Assembly: GCA_947589745.1 (NCBI GenBank)
Contig: CANQCS010000008.1
Span: forward strand, 1-64,000
Direction: 5' to 3'
DNA from: an uncultured Oscillospiraceae bacterium
Lineage (GTDB): Bacteria; Bacillota; Clostridia; Oscillospirales; Oscillospiraceae
Length of the DNA: 64,000 bases
Under the pieces are notes generated by a model. It was not told the DNA's origin. It saw only the letters and a list, made by a program, of their open reading frames with translations, and did not search any database. Positions within the stretch are counted from its first letter, which is position 1. Every line of letters starts with the position of its first letter. A program made the position numbers and the translations under genes. Below, piece after piece: positions 1 through 8,564 of this stretch.

Positions 1-206
1 GGAGCCCTCATGGTGCTTTCTGATGCCGGAGGTCAAAGTCATAATTCTGATGGCAACGCAACTCCGGAGCAATGGCTACCCAATCAGGCAGCAGATATTG
101 ATTTTCCACCATAATGAAGTATCTCATACCATACTTCCATATTGTGTTGGAGGAAATATCGTTCAAAATTCTGGACTGATGAAATGACCTATGGCCTCAT
201 GGCCAT
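1..206. other. Unassigned left edge
   Basis: No gene can be supported. The plus strand is open from the window start to a TAA at 112-114, about 37 codons, so a C-terminal fragment of a gene lying to the left is possible, but the peptide is not recognised. Base composition is visibly more AT-rich than the ribosomal genes downstream. Confidence 0.3.
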
Positions 207-396
207 GAATTAGGAGGAGTTTTTGGGAGGAATTAAGAGGAGATTTTGGAATTAGGAGGAGTTTTTGGGCGAATTAAGGGGAGATTTTGGGAATTAGGAG
301 GAGTTTTTGGGGGAATTAGGAGGAGATTTTGGAATTAGGAGGAGATTTTGGGGGGAATTAAGAGGAGATTTTGGGAATTAGGAGGAGTTTTTGGGG
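207..396. repeat. Purine-rich short tandem repeat array (about 9 units of 19-23 bp)
   Basis: Successive units read GAATTAGGAGGAGTTTTTGGG or GAATTAAGAGGAGATTTTGGG with small length changes, giving a strand almost free of C. A diverged inverted copy (ccaaattctc...aattctcccaaaaactc) follows at about 415-450. Units are too short and contiguous for CRISPR. Every unit contains an AGGAGG/GAGGAG string that mimics a ribosome binding site, but no ORF begins in step with it. Confidence 0.8.
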
Positions 397-529
397 TACC
401 AGCCGCCTACAGACCCCAAATTCTCGGAATAATTCTCCCAAAAACTCGAAATAAATGCCTTTTTTCGGAGATGCTATGTGCGCGTAGTTTTAAAAATCAC
501 ACATTTGTCGCTTCAAAAATCACTCATTT

Positions 530-1250
530 TTCTCCCTCACGCGCATCCCATTCACGCAGACACCCTCGCCCAAATCCCCCTCACAAGGACTCTTTTCTCC
601 CTCACCAACCGTCTTTTCTTTCACGCAGACTATCTCGCCAGAAGCTCTCTCACAGTCACTCTCGTCCCTCTCCCACACACGCGCATCCCTTTCACGCAGG
701 CACCCCTCCAGAACGCTCTCAGGAGCCCCACACGCCTCCCTCATCCTTCCCCCTAGAGCCCTTCTCAGAGGCTTTCCAGAGCAGCTCTCAGAGGCTTCTC
801 AGAGTTCCCCCAGAATCTCTCTTATCCGTTGTGCTGCACCGGTTTCAGGGGGATGCCAGTGGCGAAAAAGGGCGGTTTTTGAGGTGCGGTTTCAGAGACG
901 CCGGACAGATTGCCAGGGGCGTGCCTGGCGTGCGAGAGGAAAATCGCCTGGTTCACGCAGGCACCCCTCCAGAACGCTCTCAGAGGCTCCTCAGACGCCT
1001 CTCATTCTACATCTCGCTACTCAGAGTGCCTCAGAGACCCTTCTCAGAGCCTTCTCAGAGGTCTTCCGGAGCGGCCCTCAGAGACTTCTCAGAGTCCCCT
1101 CCTATTCCCCTCATCCGTTGTGCCGCAACGGTTCCAGGGGGATACACACGGCGAAAAAGGTCGTTTTTTGTGCGGTTTCAGAGGCGCCGGACAGACTGCC
1201 AGGGGCGTGCCTGGCGTGTGAGAGGATGCCGGGGGCGTACCCATGTCCTC
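530..1250. repeat. Degenerate long tandem repeat, period about 289 bp
   Basis: Two diverged copies can be aligned. 'TCCGTTGTG' occurs at 825 and 1114, followed in both by a GGTTTCAGGGGGAT-like stretch, then GCGAAAAAGG, then a nearly identical block CCGGACAGAYTGCCAGGGGCG (about 900 and 1190). CACGCAGGCACCCCTCCAGA occurs at about 695 and 954. ORFs in the track here are Pro/Ser/Arg-rich in every frame, as expected for non-coding repeats. Confidence 0.7.
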
Positions 1251-1324
1251 CCCAGATGATTCGCCGCCTTTTGCCAGAGGCTGGGCCAGAGCCCACTCAA
1301 GAGCGGCCCCAGAGCCAGAAGGCA

Positions 1325-2050
1325 GGGGCCAGAATACCTACTGCTGCAACGGTTCCACGCATCCGGCCAACCGAGGGGGCAGTGAATGGGTGGTTTCGGA
1401 AATGTAAGGCAAATTGCTTGTGGCGCGCCCAGGGGTGCGGGGTAAGATAGGGGAGGGTTCCAGGGGCTGCGCCCAGCGGTGGGAGGGAAGATGCGTGAGC
1501 TGCTTGTGGCCGTGCCAAGAGGTGGGAAAACCCGTCTGCGCCTACTGCCGCAATGATTTTGCGCATTCTGCAATGTCCATAGGGACAACTGCTTCAGTGG
1601 TTTTGGACACGCCAGACAAGACGCCAGTGGCCGTGCCCAGCGTGGGAGGGAAATGAGTGAGGTGCCGGGGGCTGCGCTAGAGGTAAAAAAACTTGTCTAA
1701 GCCTACTGCTGCAACGGTTCTGCGGTTCCGGAAATGCGAAAAAGCATGAACGCTTGCGGCGGTTTCGGAAATGCCAGTCAGGAATGCCAGGTGCGCGCCC
1801 AGGGGTGCGAGGGAAGATGGGGGAGACGCCAGGGCTGCGCCAGAGATAAGAAAGCCCGTCTAAGCCTACTGCTGCAACGGTTCTGGGGGTCCCACAATAC
1901 GAAAAAGAATGAACGCCTGCAACGGTTACGGGGATGCCGGACAGGAATGCCAGGTGCGTGCCCAAGCGTATTGGGGGAGTATGTGAGGGGGGGGCGCGGG
2001 CAGACGCATGAGGTAAGATGCCAGTGGCTGCGCCCAGGCGTACACAAAAA
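1325..2050. repeat. Second family of diverged repeats, period about 160-170 bp
   Basis: The core CCTACTGCTGCAACGGTTC recurs at about 1339, 1700 and 1867, with a diverged copy near 1541. It is followed by GCGAAAAAG.ATGAACGC.TGC and then CAGGAATGCCAGGTGCG..CCCA at about 1779 and 1942. Copies differ by substitutions and small indels. No frame stays open across copies in a protein-like way, so no gene is called. Confidence 0.65.
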
Positions 2051-2054
2051 AGGG

Positions 2055-2100
2055 TATGAAAAAAGGGACAGAAGCGACCTTTTACAGTCGTTTCTGTCCC
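2055..2100 (-). terminator. Rho-independent terminator after rplL
   Basis: The stem gggacagaagcgac (2065-2078) pairs with gtcgtttctgtccc (2087-2100) with one G-U pair. Read on the minus strand the stem is followed by CCCTTTTTTCAT. It ends the rplJ-rplL transcript before the repeat region. Confidence 0.8.
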
Positions 2101-2193
2101 TCTTACTTGGGATGTTTATTGGGGTGCGCTACGTTCAAAATTTGCCGACAAAGGTAGCGTTTTTAAAAAGACGCTTACAGGTCTTTTCCGATC

Positions 2194-2565
2194 TTACTTG
2201 AGCTCGACCTTGCCGCCGACATCCTCGATCTTCTTCTTCAGCTCCTCGGCCTCGTCCTTGCTGACGGCCTCCTTCAGGGTCTTGGGAGCGCCCTCGACGG
2301 TGGCCTTGGCCTCGGCCAGGCCCTGGCCGGTGATCTCGCGGACGACCTTGATGACCTTGATCTTGGTGGCGGCATCGAAGCCGGTCAGGACCACGTCAAA
2401 CTCGGTCTTCTCCTCGACCACGGGAGCGGCGACAGCGGGACCGGCAGCCATAGCGGCGGCGGACACACCGAAGACCTCCTCCAGCTCATGCACCAGCTCG
2501 CTGAGCTCCAGGACAGTCAGATTCTTGATTTCTTCGATCACAGCATTGATCTTCTCACTAGCCAT
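2194..2565 (-). CDS. rplL: 50S ribosomal protein L7/L12
   Basis: 123-residue L7/L12, the multimeric stalk protein that recruits translation GTPases to the large subunit. The N-terminal dimerisation helix ([16 protein letters not shown]), an Ala/Gly/Pro-rich hinge at about residues 38-52, and the conserved C-terminal domain with [13 protein letters not shown] and [10 protein letters not shown] are all present; the length is typical. The start has AGGAGG about 9 nt upstream. It is the last gene of the rplJ-rplL unit. A terminator follows, and rpoB, the usual downstream neighbour, is absent. Confidence 0.98.
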   Translation of the reverse strand: MASEKINAVIEEIKNLTVLELSELVHELEEVFGVSAAAMAAGPAVAAPVVEEKTEFDVVLTGFDAATKIKVIKVVREITGQGLAEAKATVEGAPKTLKEAVSKDEAEELKKKIEDVGGKVELK

Positions 2566-2618
2566 TGTAGGTAACCTCCTAATGTTTTTTCAGTTAAGTG
2601 TGAGTAGCTGCCGCTCTC

Positions 2619-3143
2619 TTACTCGGCGGCGGGTTCTTCTGCCGGCGCGTTGGCACGCTCCACGACCTGGCTCAGGATGTATGCCAGAGCGGAGATGGGA
2701 GCCAGCATGGTGCCCAGGACCTGGGCGCGCAGGGTGGGCAGCGGGGGGATGGCGGCCAGAGCCATGACCTCATCCAGGGGGATGGCCTTGCCCTCCATGA
2801 AGCCGCCCTTGATCTCAAAGTGGCCGTCGATCTTCTTGGCAAAGTCGTTGACGATGCGGGCGGGGGCCACGGGATCTTCGTGGCAGATGGCCAGGGACGT
2901 GGAGCCGTTGAGCAGGTCGTCCAACTCGTTCATGCCGCAGTTGTTGACGGCGAAGCGGAGCAGGGTATTCTTCACGACGGCGTATTCCACGTTGTTCTTC
3001 CGCAGCTCGGCGCGCAGAGCGGTGTCCTCGGCCACGGTAATGCCCTTGTAATCCACCAGCACACCGGCAGCGGCGTTTTGGAGCTTGTGGGTCAGATCCG
3101 CCACGATCGCCTGCTTCTCGCTGAGAACTTTCGCGTTAGGCAT
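2619..3143 (-). CDS. rplJ: 50S ribosomal protein L10
   Basis: L10 anchors L7/L12 dimers to 23S rRNA and represses its own operon through the leader. The protein begins MPNAKVLSEKQAIVADL and has the family's LVDYKGITVAEDTALR and YAVVKNTLLRFA segments; 174 residues is normal. The ORF track extends far upstream, but ATG at 3143 has GGAGGTG 9 nt ahead, so this start is chosen. An in-frame ATG at 3161 overlaps that Shine-Dalgarno sequence. The upstream leader contains an interspersed palindromic repeat. Ends about 50 nt before rplL. Confidence 0.96.
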   Translation of the reverse strand: MPNAKVLSEKQAIVADLTHKLQNAAAGVLVDYKGITVAEDTALRAELRKNNVEYAVVKNTLLRFAVNNCGMNELDDLLNGSTSLAICHEDPVAPARIVNDFAKKIDGHFEIKGGFMEGKAIPLDEVMALAAIPPLPTLRAQVLGTMLAPISALAYILSQVVERANAPAEEPAAE

Positions 3144-3171
3144 TCTTGTGTTCACCTCCATGAGATTTCGC

Positions 3172-3262
3172 TCCTGCTTTTTCTTGAAAGAAAAAGCAGG
3201 GAAAAAGAACGTTTGCCTCGCTCTGGAGGCCGCCGCGTTTCCAAAATCTCCGCCCGGCAACG
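3172..3262 (+). repeat. Interspersed palindromic repeat, copy 1 (in rplJ leader)
   Basis: CCTGCTTTTTCTTGAAAGAAAAAGCAGG forms a near-perfect palindrome followed by a diverged body ending in cgcccggcaacgg. The same palindrome plus body recurs at about 29186, 47012 and 49031, and inverted at 20983 and 45481. Here it lies between the L10 attenuator and the rplJ ribosome binding site, so it is transcribed as part of the rplJL 5' leader. Confidence 0.75.
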
Positions 3263-3284
3263 GAGGAGCCGCGCCGGAGGGGAG

Positions 3285-3394
3285 AAGAAAAACGGTCCCC
3301 ACGCAAAGACGCGAGGACCGTGCTGATCGTTAAAACCGGCAATCCTCGGCAGGACTTACGGGCCGGGGCCCACCTGCTGTCTTTGGAACGCAAC
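3285..3394 (-). promoter_or_regulatory. L10 leader with attenuator hairpin
   Basis: On the minus strand the leader reads CCAAAGACAGCAGGTG ... GTCCTGCCGAGGATTGCC, the conserved pairing elements of the Firmicutes L10 leader. It is followed by the terminator ACGGTCC-loop-GGGACCGTTTTTCTTC (3285-3321). Known L10 leaders bind L10(L12)4 and reduce rplJL transcription when the proteins are in excess. Boundaries are approximate. Confidence 0.9.
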
Positions 3395-3400
3395 AAACAT

Positions 3401-3429
3401 ATTATATCCAAGGGCCGACAGCTTGTCAA
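3401..3429 (-). promoter_or_regulatory. Consensus sigma-A promoter of rplJL
   Basis: Minus strand TTGACA (3424-3429), 17-bp spacer, TATAAT (3401-3406): a perfect consensus promoter just upstream of the L10 leader, so rplJL can be transcribed independently of rplKA. Confidence 0.92.
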
Positions 3430-3469
3430 CCCTTAAATATCATTTTTTGCCCTTTTCAGGGAACTTTTC

Positions 3470-4162
3470 TTACACCAAGCGGCTGGTGGAGATCTTCACG
3501 CCGGGGCCCATGGTGGAGGCGGTGACGCAGCTCTTGATATACTGGCCCTTGGCGGCGGCGGGCTTAGCCTTCACGATGGCACCGATGAGGGCGGAGTAGT
3601 TCTCGTTCAGCTTCTCGGGGCCGAAAGAGACCTTGCCGATGGGGCAGTGGATGATGTTGGTCTTGTCCAGGCGGTACTCGACCTTACCGGCTTTCGCCTC
3701 CTGGACGGCCTTGGCCACGTCGGGGGTCACGGTGCCGGCCTTGGGGGAGGGCATCAGGCCCTTGGGGCCCAGCAGGCGGCCCAGACGGCCCACCATGCCC
3801 ATCATGTCGGGGCTGGCGATGACCACATCGAAGTCGAACCAGCCTTCCTTCTGGATCTTCTCCACCATGTCCATCTCGCCGACGTAGTCGGCGCCGGCGG
3901 CGCGGGCGGCCTCGGCCCGGTCACCCTTGGCGAACACCAGGATGCGGACGCTCTTGCCGGTGCCGTTGGGGAGGACGATGGCGCCGCGAACCTGCTGGTC
4001 AGCGTGGCGGGAGTCGACGCCCAGCTTCACGTGGAGCTCCACGGTCTCGTCGAACTTGGCGGAAGCGGTCTTGCAGACCAGCTGGAACGCGTCCATGGAC
4101 TCGTACTGGACGGTGCGGTCGATCTGCTTGGCGCTGTTCTGATATTTCTTACCTCTAAACAT
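3470..4162 (-). CDS. rplA: 50S ribosomal protein L1
   Basis: 230-residue L1, the 23S rRNA-binding protein of the L1 stalk. Family segments are [17 protein letters not shown], the [11 protein letters not shown] block, [16 protein letters not shown] and the C-terminal [10 protein letters not shown]. It starts 15 nt after rplK with a GGAGGGCTTGAGAG region ahead and is co-transcribed with it. The L10 promoter and leader follow its stop codon. Confidence 0.98.
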   Translation of the reverse strand: MFRGKKYQNSAKQIDRTVQYESMDAFQLVCKTASAKFDETVELHVKLGVDSRHADQQVRGAIVLPNGTGKSVRILVFAKGDRAEAARAAGADYVGEMDMVEKIQKEGWFDFDVVIASPDMMGMVGRLGRLLGPKGLMPSPKAGTVTPDVAKAVQEAKAGKVEYRLDKTNIIHCPIGKVSFGPEKLNENYSALIGAIVKAKPAAAKGQYIKSCVTASTMGPGVKISTSRLV

Positions 4163-4177
4163 CTCTCAAGCCCTCCT

Positions 4178-4603
4178 TTAGTCGCCCACGATGACGCCCA
4201 TGGAGCGGGCGGTACCGGCGATCATGCTCATAGCGGCCTCCAGGCTGCCCGCGTTCAGGTCGGGCATCTTGGTCTCGGCGATCTTCTGCACGTCGGCCTT
4301 GCTGATGGTGGCTACCTTAGTCTTGTTGGGCACGCCGGAGCCGGACTCGATGTTGCAGGCCTTCTTGATGAGGACGGCCGCGGGGGGAGTCTTGGTGATG
4401 AAGGTGAAAGAGCGGTCGGAGTAGACGGTGATGATGACGGGGATGATCATGCCCATCTCACCCTTGGTGCGCTCGTTGAACTCCTTGGTGAAGGCGGGGA
4501 TGTTGACGCCGTGCTGGCCAAGGGCGGGGCCGACGGGGGGAGCGGGAGTCGCCCGGCCGGCGGGGATCTGAAGTTTGACGTATCCTACGACTTTCTGTGC
4601 CAT
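4178..4603 (-). CDS. rplK: 50S ribosomal protein L11
   Basis: L11 binds 23S rRNA helices 43/44 in the GTPase-associated centre. The protein begins [16 protein letters not shown] and contains [14 protein letters not shown], the [11 protein letters not shown] segment and GTARSMGV near the end; 141 residues is the family norm. The track ORF begins upstream, but ATG 4603 has GGAGGTGCC 6 nt ahead and the conserved N-terminus, so the upstream extension is rejected. Confidence 0.98.
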   Translation of the reverse strand: MAQKVVGYVKLQIPAGRATPAPPVGPALGQHGVNIPAFTKEFNERTKGEMGMIIPVIITVYSDRSFTFITKTPPAAVLIKKACNIESGSGVPNKTKVATISKADVQKIAETKMPDLNAGSLEAAMSMIAGTARSMGVIVGD

Positions 4604-4712
4604 TTCTTGGCACCTCCTTGATAAAATGTGGTGGTGGCGGGGCGGTCCCATGACCGCTCCTCCCACGATGCCGCTCTGCGGCGGGACATGCGTTTGGGGT
4701 TGTGGGTGGTCC

Positions 4713-5240
4713 TCAGTCCGTGATTTCCACCTGGTCCAGCTCCAGCTCCACGGGGGTCTCCCGGCCGAACATGGACACCACCACGGTGACCTTGTTCTTC
4801 TCCGGGTCGATCTCCTCCACCGTTCCGGCGAAGGACTCCAGGGGGCCGTCGTTGATGCGGACCCGGTCGCCTACCTTGTAGCTGACCACGATCTCGCGCT
4901 TCTCCATGCCCCAGGCCAGGACCTCCTCCTCGGTGAGGGGGATGGGCTTATTGCTGGCCTCGCCCACGAAGCCGGTGACGCCGCGGACATTCCGGACCAG
5001 ATGCCAGGTGTCGTCGGTCATCACCATCTTGATGAGCACGTAGCCGGGGAAGATCTTCCGCTCCACCTCTTTGGCCACGCCGGCCTCGTTGATCTCCGTG
5101 ACGTTCTCCACGGGGATCTGCAGGTCCACGATCAGCTGCTCCAGGTGGCGGTTGGTGACGAACTTCTCAATGGTGGTCTTGACGGCGTTTTCATAGCCGG
5201 AGTAGGTATGGACCACATACCACTTTGCGTTATCGGCCAT
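4713..5240 (-). CDS. nusG: Transcription termination/antitermination protein NusG
   Basis: 175-residue NusG. The N-terminal NGN domain ([20 protein letters not shown]) binds RNA polymerase, and the C-terminal KOW domain ([19 protein letters not shown]) contacts Rho or S10. The [11 protein letters not shown] and [11 protein letters not shown] motifs are clear. It follows secE by 12 nt and precedes rplK, the standard bacterial order. Confidence 0.98.
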   Translation of the reverse strand: MADNAKWYVVHTYSGYENAVKTTIEKFVTNRHLEQLIVDLQIPVENVTEINEAGVAKEVERKIFPGYVLIKMVMTDDTWHLVRNVRGVTGFVGEASNKPIPLTEEEVLAWGMEKREIVVSYKVGDRVRINDGPLESFAGTVEEIDPEKNKVTVVVSMFGRETPVELELDQVEITD

Positions 5241-5252
5241 CTCTCTGTCCTC

Positions 5253-5465
5253 TTAGAACAGGTTCAGAAGAGTACGGATGAACAGAGCGGCCACACCGTC
5301 GAATACCCAGATGCAGGCGCCCACAATGGCGCTGTACAGGATGACGGTGCCGGTGTTGGCGGCCACCTTCTTGGGGGTGGGCCAGACCACCTTCTTCAGT
5401 TCGCTTCTCATTTCACGGAACCAGCGGCCCCGGTCTTTCTTGACGGTCTTCTTCTCTTCAGCCAT
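5253..5465 (-). CDS. secE: Preprotein translocase subunit SecE
   Basis: 70-residue single-span SecE, which clamps SecY in the translocon. It has a charged N-terminal region, the conserved amphipathic stretch RSELKKVVWPTPKKV, and one transmembrane helix at about residues 38-60. The short single-span form is typical of Gram-positive bacteria. Located between rpmG and nusG in the same transcript. Confidence 0.95.
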   Translation of the reverse strand: MAEEKKTVKKDRGRWFREMRSELKKVVWPTPKKVAANTGTVILYSAIVGACIWVFDGVAALFIRTLLNLF

Positions 5466-5493
5466 GATAGATGATTCCTTTCCTTCCTTGTCC

Positions 5494-5643
5494 TTACTTG
5501 GTCTCGCTGTGGACCGTGTGCTTTCTGCAGAAGGGACAGTACTTCTTCATCTCCAGCCGGTCGGGGTCATTTTTCTTGTTCTTCATGGTGTTGTAGTTTC
5601 TCTGCTTGCACTCGTTGCATCTGAGAGTGATCTTGACGCGCAT
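5494..5643 (-). CDS. rpmG: 50S ribosomal protein L33
   Basis: 49-residue L33 starting [19 protein letters not shown]. It keeps both zinc-binding CxxC pairs (CNEC and CPFC), the zinc-containing form. The track ORF is extended 45 codons upstream; ATG 5643 is chosen because it gives the standard protein and has an AAGGAGGTGCC ribosome binding site. First gene of the rpmG-secE-nusG-rplK-rplA unit. Confidence 0.96.
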   Translation of the reverse strand: MRVKITLRCNECKQRNYNTMKNKKNDPDRLEMKKYCPFCRKHTVHSETK

Positions 5644-5789
5644 GGCTAACGGCACCTCCTTCTTGATGTTGCAGGCTCTCCGGCCTGCTCCGATTGCCTC
5701 CCTGCACCGGAAGCGGCGGCCCTCTCTTCCCGCGCAGGAAGCGAAAAAGTGCGCACAAAAAGAAAGCCCCATTTCCACAGGTAAAAATT

Positions 5790-5818
5790 ATGATAGCACA
5801 TCCTGACGGTCCAGTCAA
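5790..5818 (-). promoter_or_regulatory. Sigma-A promoter of rpmG-secE-nusG operon
   Basis: Minus strand TTGACT (5813-5818), 17 bp, TATCAT (5790-5795), about 150 nt upstream of rpmG. It is the only good promoter in this intergenic region on that strand. Confidence 0.8.
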
Positions 5819-5864
5819 CACAAATTTTTCTGTTTACCCACTTTTTTTTACTGGAAGAATCATG

Positions 5865-5870
5865 TATAAT
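5865..5870 (+). promoter_or_regulatory. Likely -10 box for ruvX
   Basis: TATAAT lies 33 nt before the ruvX start. The expected -35 position is only a T-run, so the promoter is recognised mainly by its -10 element. Confidence 0.5.
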
Positions 5871-5902
5871 GGTATGAAACGCTGCGGACAAGGAGAATTT
5901 GT

Positions 5903-6328
5903 ATGCGGATCATGGCCATTGACTACGGGGACGCCCACACCGGCGTGGCGGTCTCCGACCTGACGGGCCTGCTGGCGGGACACACCGAGACGGTCCACAC
6001 CTGGCGGAAGGAGGAACTGCTCCGCCGCCTGGGGGAGATCATCGGGGAGTACGGCGTCACAGAGCTGGTGCTGGGCTATCCGCTGAACATGGACGGCACC
6101 GTCGGCCCCAGGGCGGAGAAGGCGGAGGCCTTCGCCAAGGATCTGGAGGCGGCCTTCTCCCTGCCGGTCCGTCTCTGGGACGAGCGGCGCACCACCGTGG
6201 ACGCCCACAACATCCTCCAGGCCGCGGGAAAGAACGCCAAGAAGCGGAAAAAGACCGTGGACGCCGTGGCCGCGGCGCTGATGCTGGAGGGCTATCTGGA
6301 CTTCCGGCGGAGCGGCGGACCATCCTGA
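5903..6328 (+). CDS. ruvX: Putative pre-16S rRNA nuclease / Holliday junction resolvase-like RuvX (YqgF)
   Basis: 141-residue RNase H-fold protein of the YqgF/RuvX family, linked to 16S rRNA 5'-end maturation. The first acidic motif is MAIDYGDAHTGVAVSD, the second core strand is ELVLGYPLNMDGTVG, and the DERRTTVDAH segment carries the later acidic residues; C-terminal VDAVAAALMLEGYL completes the fold. It starts ATG with AAGGAG 7 nt upstream and precedes the DUF5693 gene by about 50 nt. Confidence 0.92.
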   Translation: MRIMAIDYGDAHTGVAVSDLTGLLAGHTETVHTWRKEELLRRLGEIIGEYGVTELVLGYPLNMDGTVGPRAEKAEAFAKDLEAAFSLPVRLWDERRTTVDAHNILQAAGKNAKKRKKTVDAVAAALMLEGYLDFRRSGGPS

Positions 6329-6380
6329 CAAAAACGACAGTTTCGCGCCCCCGGGCGCATCAAGCAAGAAAGGAGCTTAT

Positions 6381-8564
6381 ATGAAGCAATACATCAAGAC
6401 AAACCGGATTCTGCTGGTGCTGCTGGCCCTGTGTGTGCTGGTCAGCGTGGCGGTGGTGGGCCAGCGCTGGCGGGCGGAAAACCGGAACCACACCTATGAC
6501 ATTGTCCTGGACTACACGGAGCTGCAGCGCATGGCGGAGCAGAGCGGCCACGACGAGGCGTGGTGGCTGGCCCAGTTCCGGGACATGGGCCTGACCCAGG
6601 TGGCCCTGACGGAGGAGAGTCTGGCCACGCTGATGGAGAGCAACTCCCTGCCGGTCACCGCCACGGCCATGGATATCGTCCTCAAGGACGCAGACTGGGC
6701 GGAGAACTACCCCGCCGGGTTCATCAGCGCCGTGGAGGACTACGGCTATGACCGCTTCGACGTACTGGTGCAGACGGTGGGCGAGGAGGCGTCCTCCTTT
6801 GTGGTGGATGCGGTCCGCCAGCGGTTCCACAGCGAGGACGTAGTGATTTATGAGGAGGGCGGCAACGCCTATATCCTCCTCAACGGCACCGTGGAGGACG
6901 CGCTGTACGGAGACAAGGCCACGCTGGTAAGCTCCGTGGGCAAGTCCTTCACCAGCCGCACGGATATCGCCGCCTCCAAGCTGATGTACGTCTCCCTGGG
7001 CCTCCTGGCTGAGAAGGTGGAGGCGATCCAGGCCCAGGGCATGGAGATCATCCCCCGGACCCTGTGCTACAACGGACACAACGACGACCAGTACGCCAAG
7101 GCGGTGATCGAGGGCTACGAGAGCTTCGGCATCGTCCCGGACTATATCATCGCCGGCGGCGAGGCCATCGTGGGCTACGACGACCCCACCGGCCCGGCCC
7201 TGGAGTATATTGAGGACAACGGCATCACCATCGGCCTCATCGAGACCAACGTCCAGCGGGAGAACATCATGCAGACCGGCATCGAGGAGGCCGTGAAGGC
7301 CACCGGCTACGACGCGGTCCGGGTCTTCTCCATGTGGGACTACGTCCAGAACCGCTACGCCTACTACGGCTACTCCGGCGCGGAGGAGATCGAGAACACC
7401 CTCTACCGGGCCGTGGTGGAGCGCAACATCCGGGTGCTCTACTTCAAGCCCCTCAAGGAGACGGACGACGACTTCATCTATCTCACCGACCCGGAGATCT
7501 ACCGGGATCTCTTCGACGGCCTGGACCAGCGGCTGGCGGAGCACGGCATCTCCCGGGGCCGGGCCTCGGTGCTGCCGGAGATCGAGGTGCCCTATCTGGC
7601 CCTGCTGGCCCTGGGGCTTGGCGCGGGCCTGGGCGGCGCACTGCTGCCGGCCACCTGCCTGCCTATGAAAAAGAAGTGGACCCTGCTGCTGGCGGGCGCG
7701 GCGGCGGTGTGCGTGACGGCGGCGTGGTGGATCATGCCCAACACCTACCGGCTGCTGGCCAGCTTCGCCAGCGCGGTGGTGTTCGCCTGCCTGGCCACGG
7801 CCTTCTTCCTGAAGACGGCCAAGGAGTACGGGGAGAGCCTTCCCGCCAACGCCTCCCTGGGGCGCATCCTCCCCAGGTCCGTGGGCGTCCTGGCCGCCGC
7901 GGTGCTCATCTCCCTGGCCGGGGCCATGATGACCGCCGCCCCCCTGTCCTCCACCCCGTTCATGCTGGAGCTGGGCATCTTCCGGGGCGTGAAGCTGGCC
8001 CAGCTGGCGCCGCTGGGGTTCTTCTGCGTGCTGTACCTCTCCTACTACGGGCTCTTCCAGAAGGAGCGGCGTACCAACACGCTGCAGCTCCGCGACATCG
8101 GTTCGGTTCTGCGCTGGACCATCCCGGTGTGGGCGCTGCTGCTGCTGGCGGTGGTGGGACTGGCCGGGTACTACTACCTGGCCCGGACCGGCCACGAGAC
8201 CGATGTGTCCATCTCCACCGCGGAGCTGATTTTCCGCAACGTCCTGGAGGACCACCTGCTGGCCCGGCCCAGGACCAAGGAGTTCCTGGTGGCCTTCCCC
8301 GCCGTCATGCTGACGGTGTACTGCGCGGTGCGCCGCCTGCCCTTCTGGACGGCCCTCTTTGGCCTGGCCGGTACCATCGGCATGACCAGCGTGTGCAACA
8401 CCTTCATGCACATCCGCACCCCCCTGTACCTGGGCGTCGTCCGTACCGCCTACTCCCTGCTGTTCGGCATTGTGCTGGGAGTGGTGTATATCGCCGGATT
8501 CGAGCTGCTCTACCGGCTCTACGGCATGGTCCGCAAAAAACTGACAGAGACGGAAGAGAAATAG
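6381..8564 (+). CDS. DUF5693 family polytopic membrane protein
   Basis: 727-residue protein matching the DUF5693 family, usually encoded next to csaB in Clostridia. Residues about 10-26 form an N-terminal membrane anchor. An extracytoplasmic part to about 395 follows (TYDIVLDYTELQRMAEQSG near its start; GLIETNVQRENIMQ in the middle), then about nine hydrophobic segments to the C-terminus. No enzyme motif is evident. The stop codon abuts the csaB start, so the two are translationally coupled and probably act together in cell-wall polymer modification or export; that role is inferred from context. Confidence 0.8.
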   Translation: MKQYIKTNRILLVLLALCVLVSVAVVGQRWRAENRNHTYDIVLDYTELQRMAEQSGHDEAWWLAQFRDMGLTQVALTEESLATLMESNSLPVTATAMDIVLKDADWAENYPAGFISAVEDYGYDRFDVLVQTVGEEASSFVVDAVRQRFHSEDVVIYEEGGNAYILLNGTVEDALYGDKATLVSSVGKSFTSRTDIAASKLMYVSLGLLAEKVEAIQAQGMEIIPRTLCYNGHNDDQYAKAVIEGYESFGIVPDYIIAGGEAIVGYDDPTGPALEYIEDNGITIGLIETNVQRENIMQTGIEEAVKATGYDAVRVFSMWDYVQNRYAYYGYSGAEEIENTLYRAVVERNIRVLYFKPLKETDDDFIYLTDPEIYRDLFDGLDQRLAEHGISRGRASVLPEIEVPYLALLALGLGAGLGGALLPATCLPMKKKWTLLLAGAAAVCVTAAWWIMPNTYRLLASFASAVVFACLATAFFLKTAKEYGESLPANASLGRILPRSVGVLAAAVLISLAGAMMTAAPLSSTPFMLELGIFRGVKLAQLAPLGFFCVLYLSYYGLFQKERRTNTLQLRDIGSVLRWTIPVWALLLLAVVGLAGYYYLARTGHETDVSISTAELIFRNVLEDHLLARPRTKEFLVAFPAVMLTVYCAVRRLPFWTALFGLAGTIGMTSVCNTFMHIRTPLYLGVVRTAYSLLFGIVLGVVYIAGFELLYRLYGMVRKKLTETEEK

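Noticed and set aside
207-396. Possible CRISPR array
   Set aside because: Units of 19-23 bp follow one another directly with no unique spacers and no cas genes are present.
348-1450. Long plus-strand ORFs (303 and 188 aa) in the left region
   Set aside because: They run through degenerate DNA repeats, are Pro/Arg/Ser/His-rich, have no ribosome binding site in step, and overlapping ORFs of similar quality exist in other frames and on the other strand.
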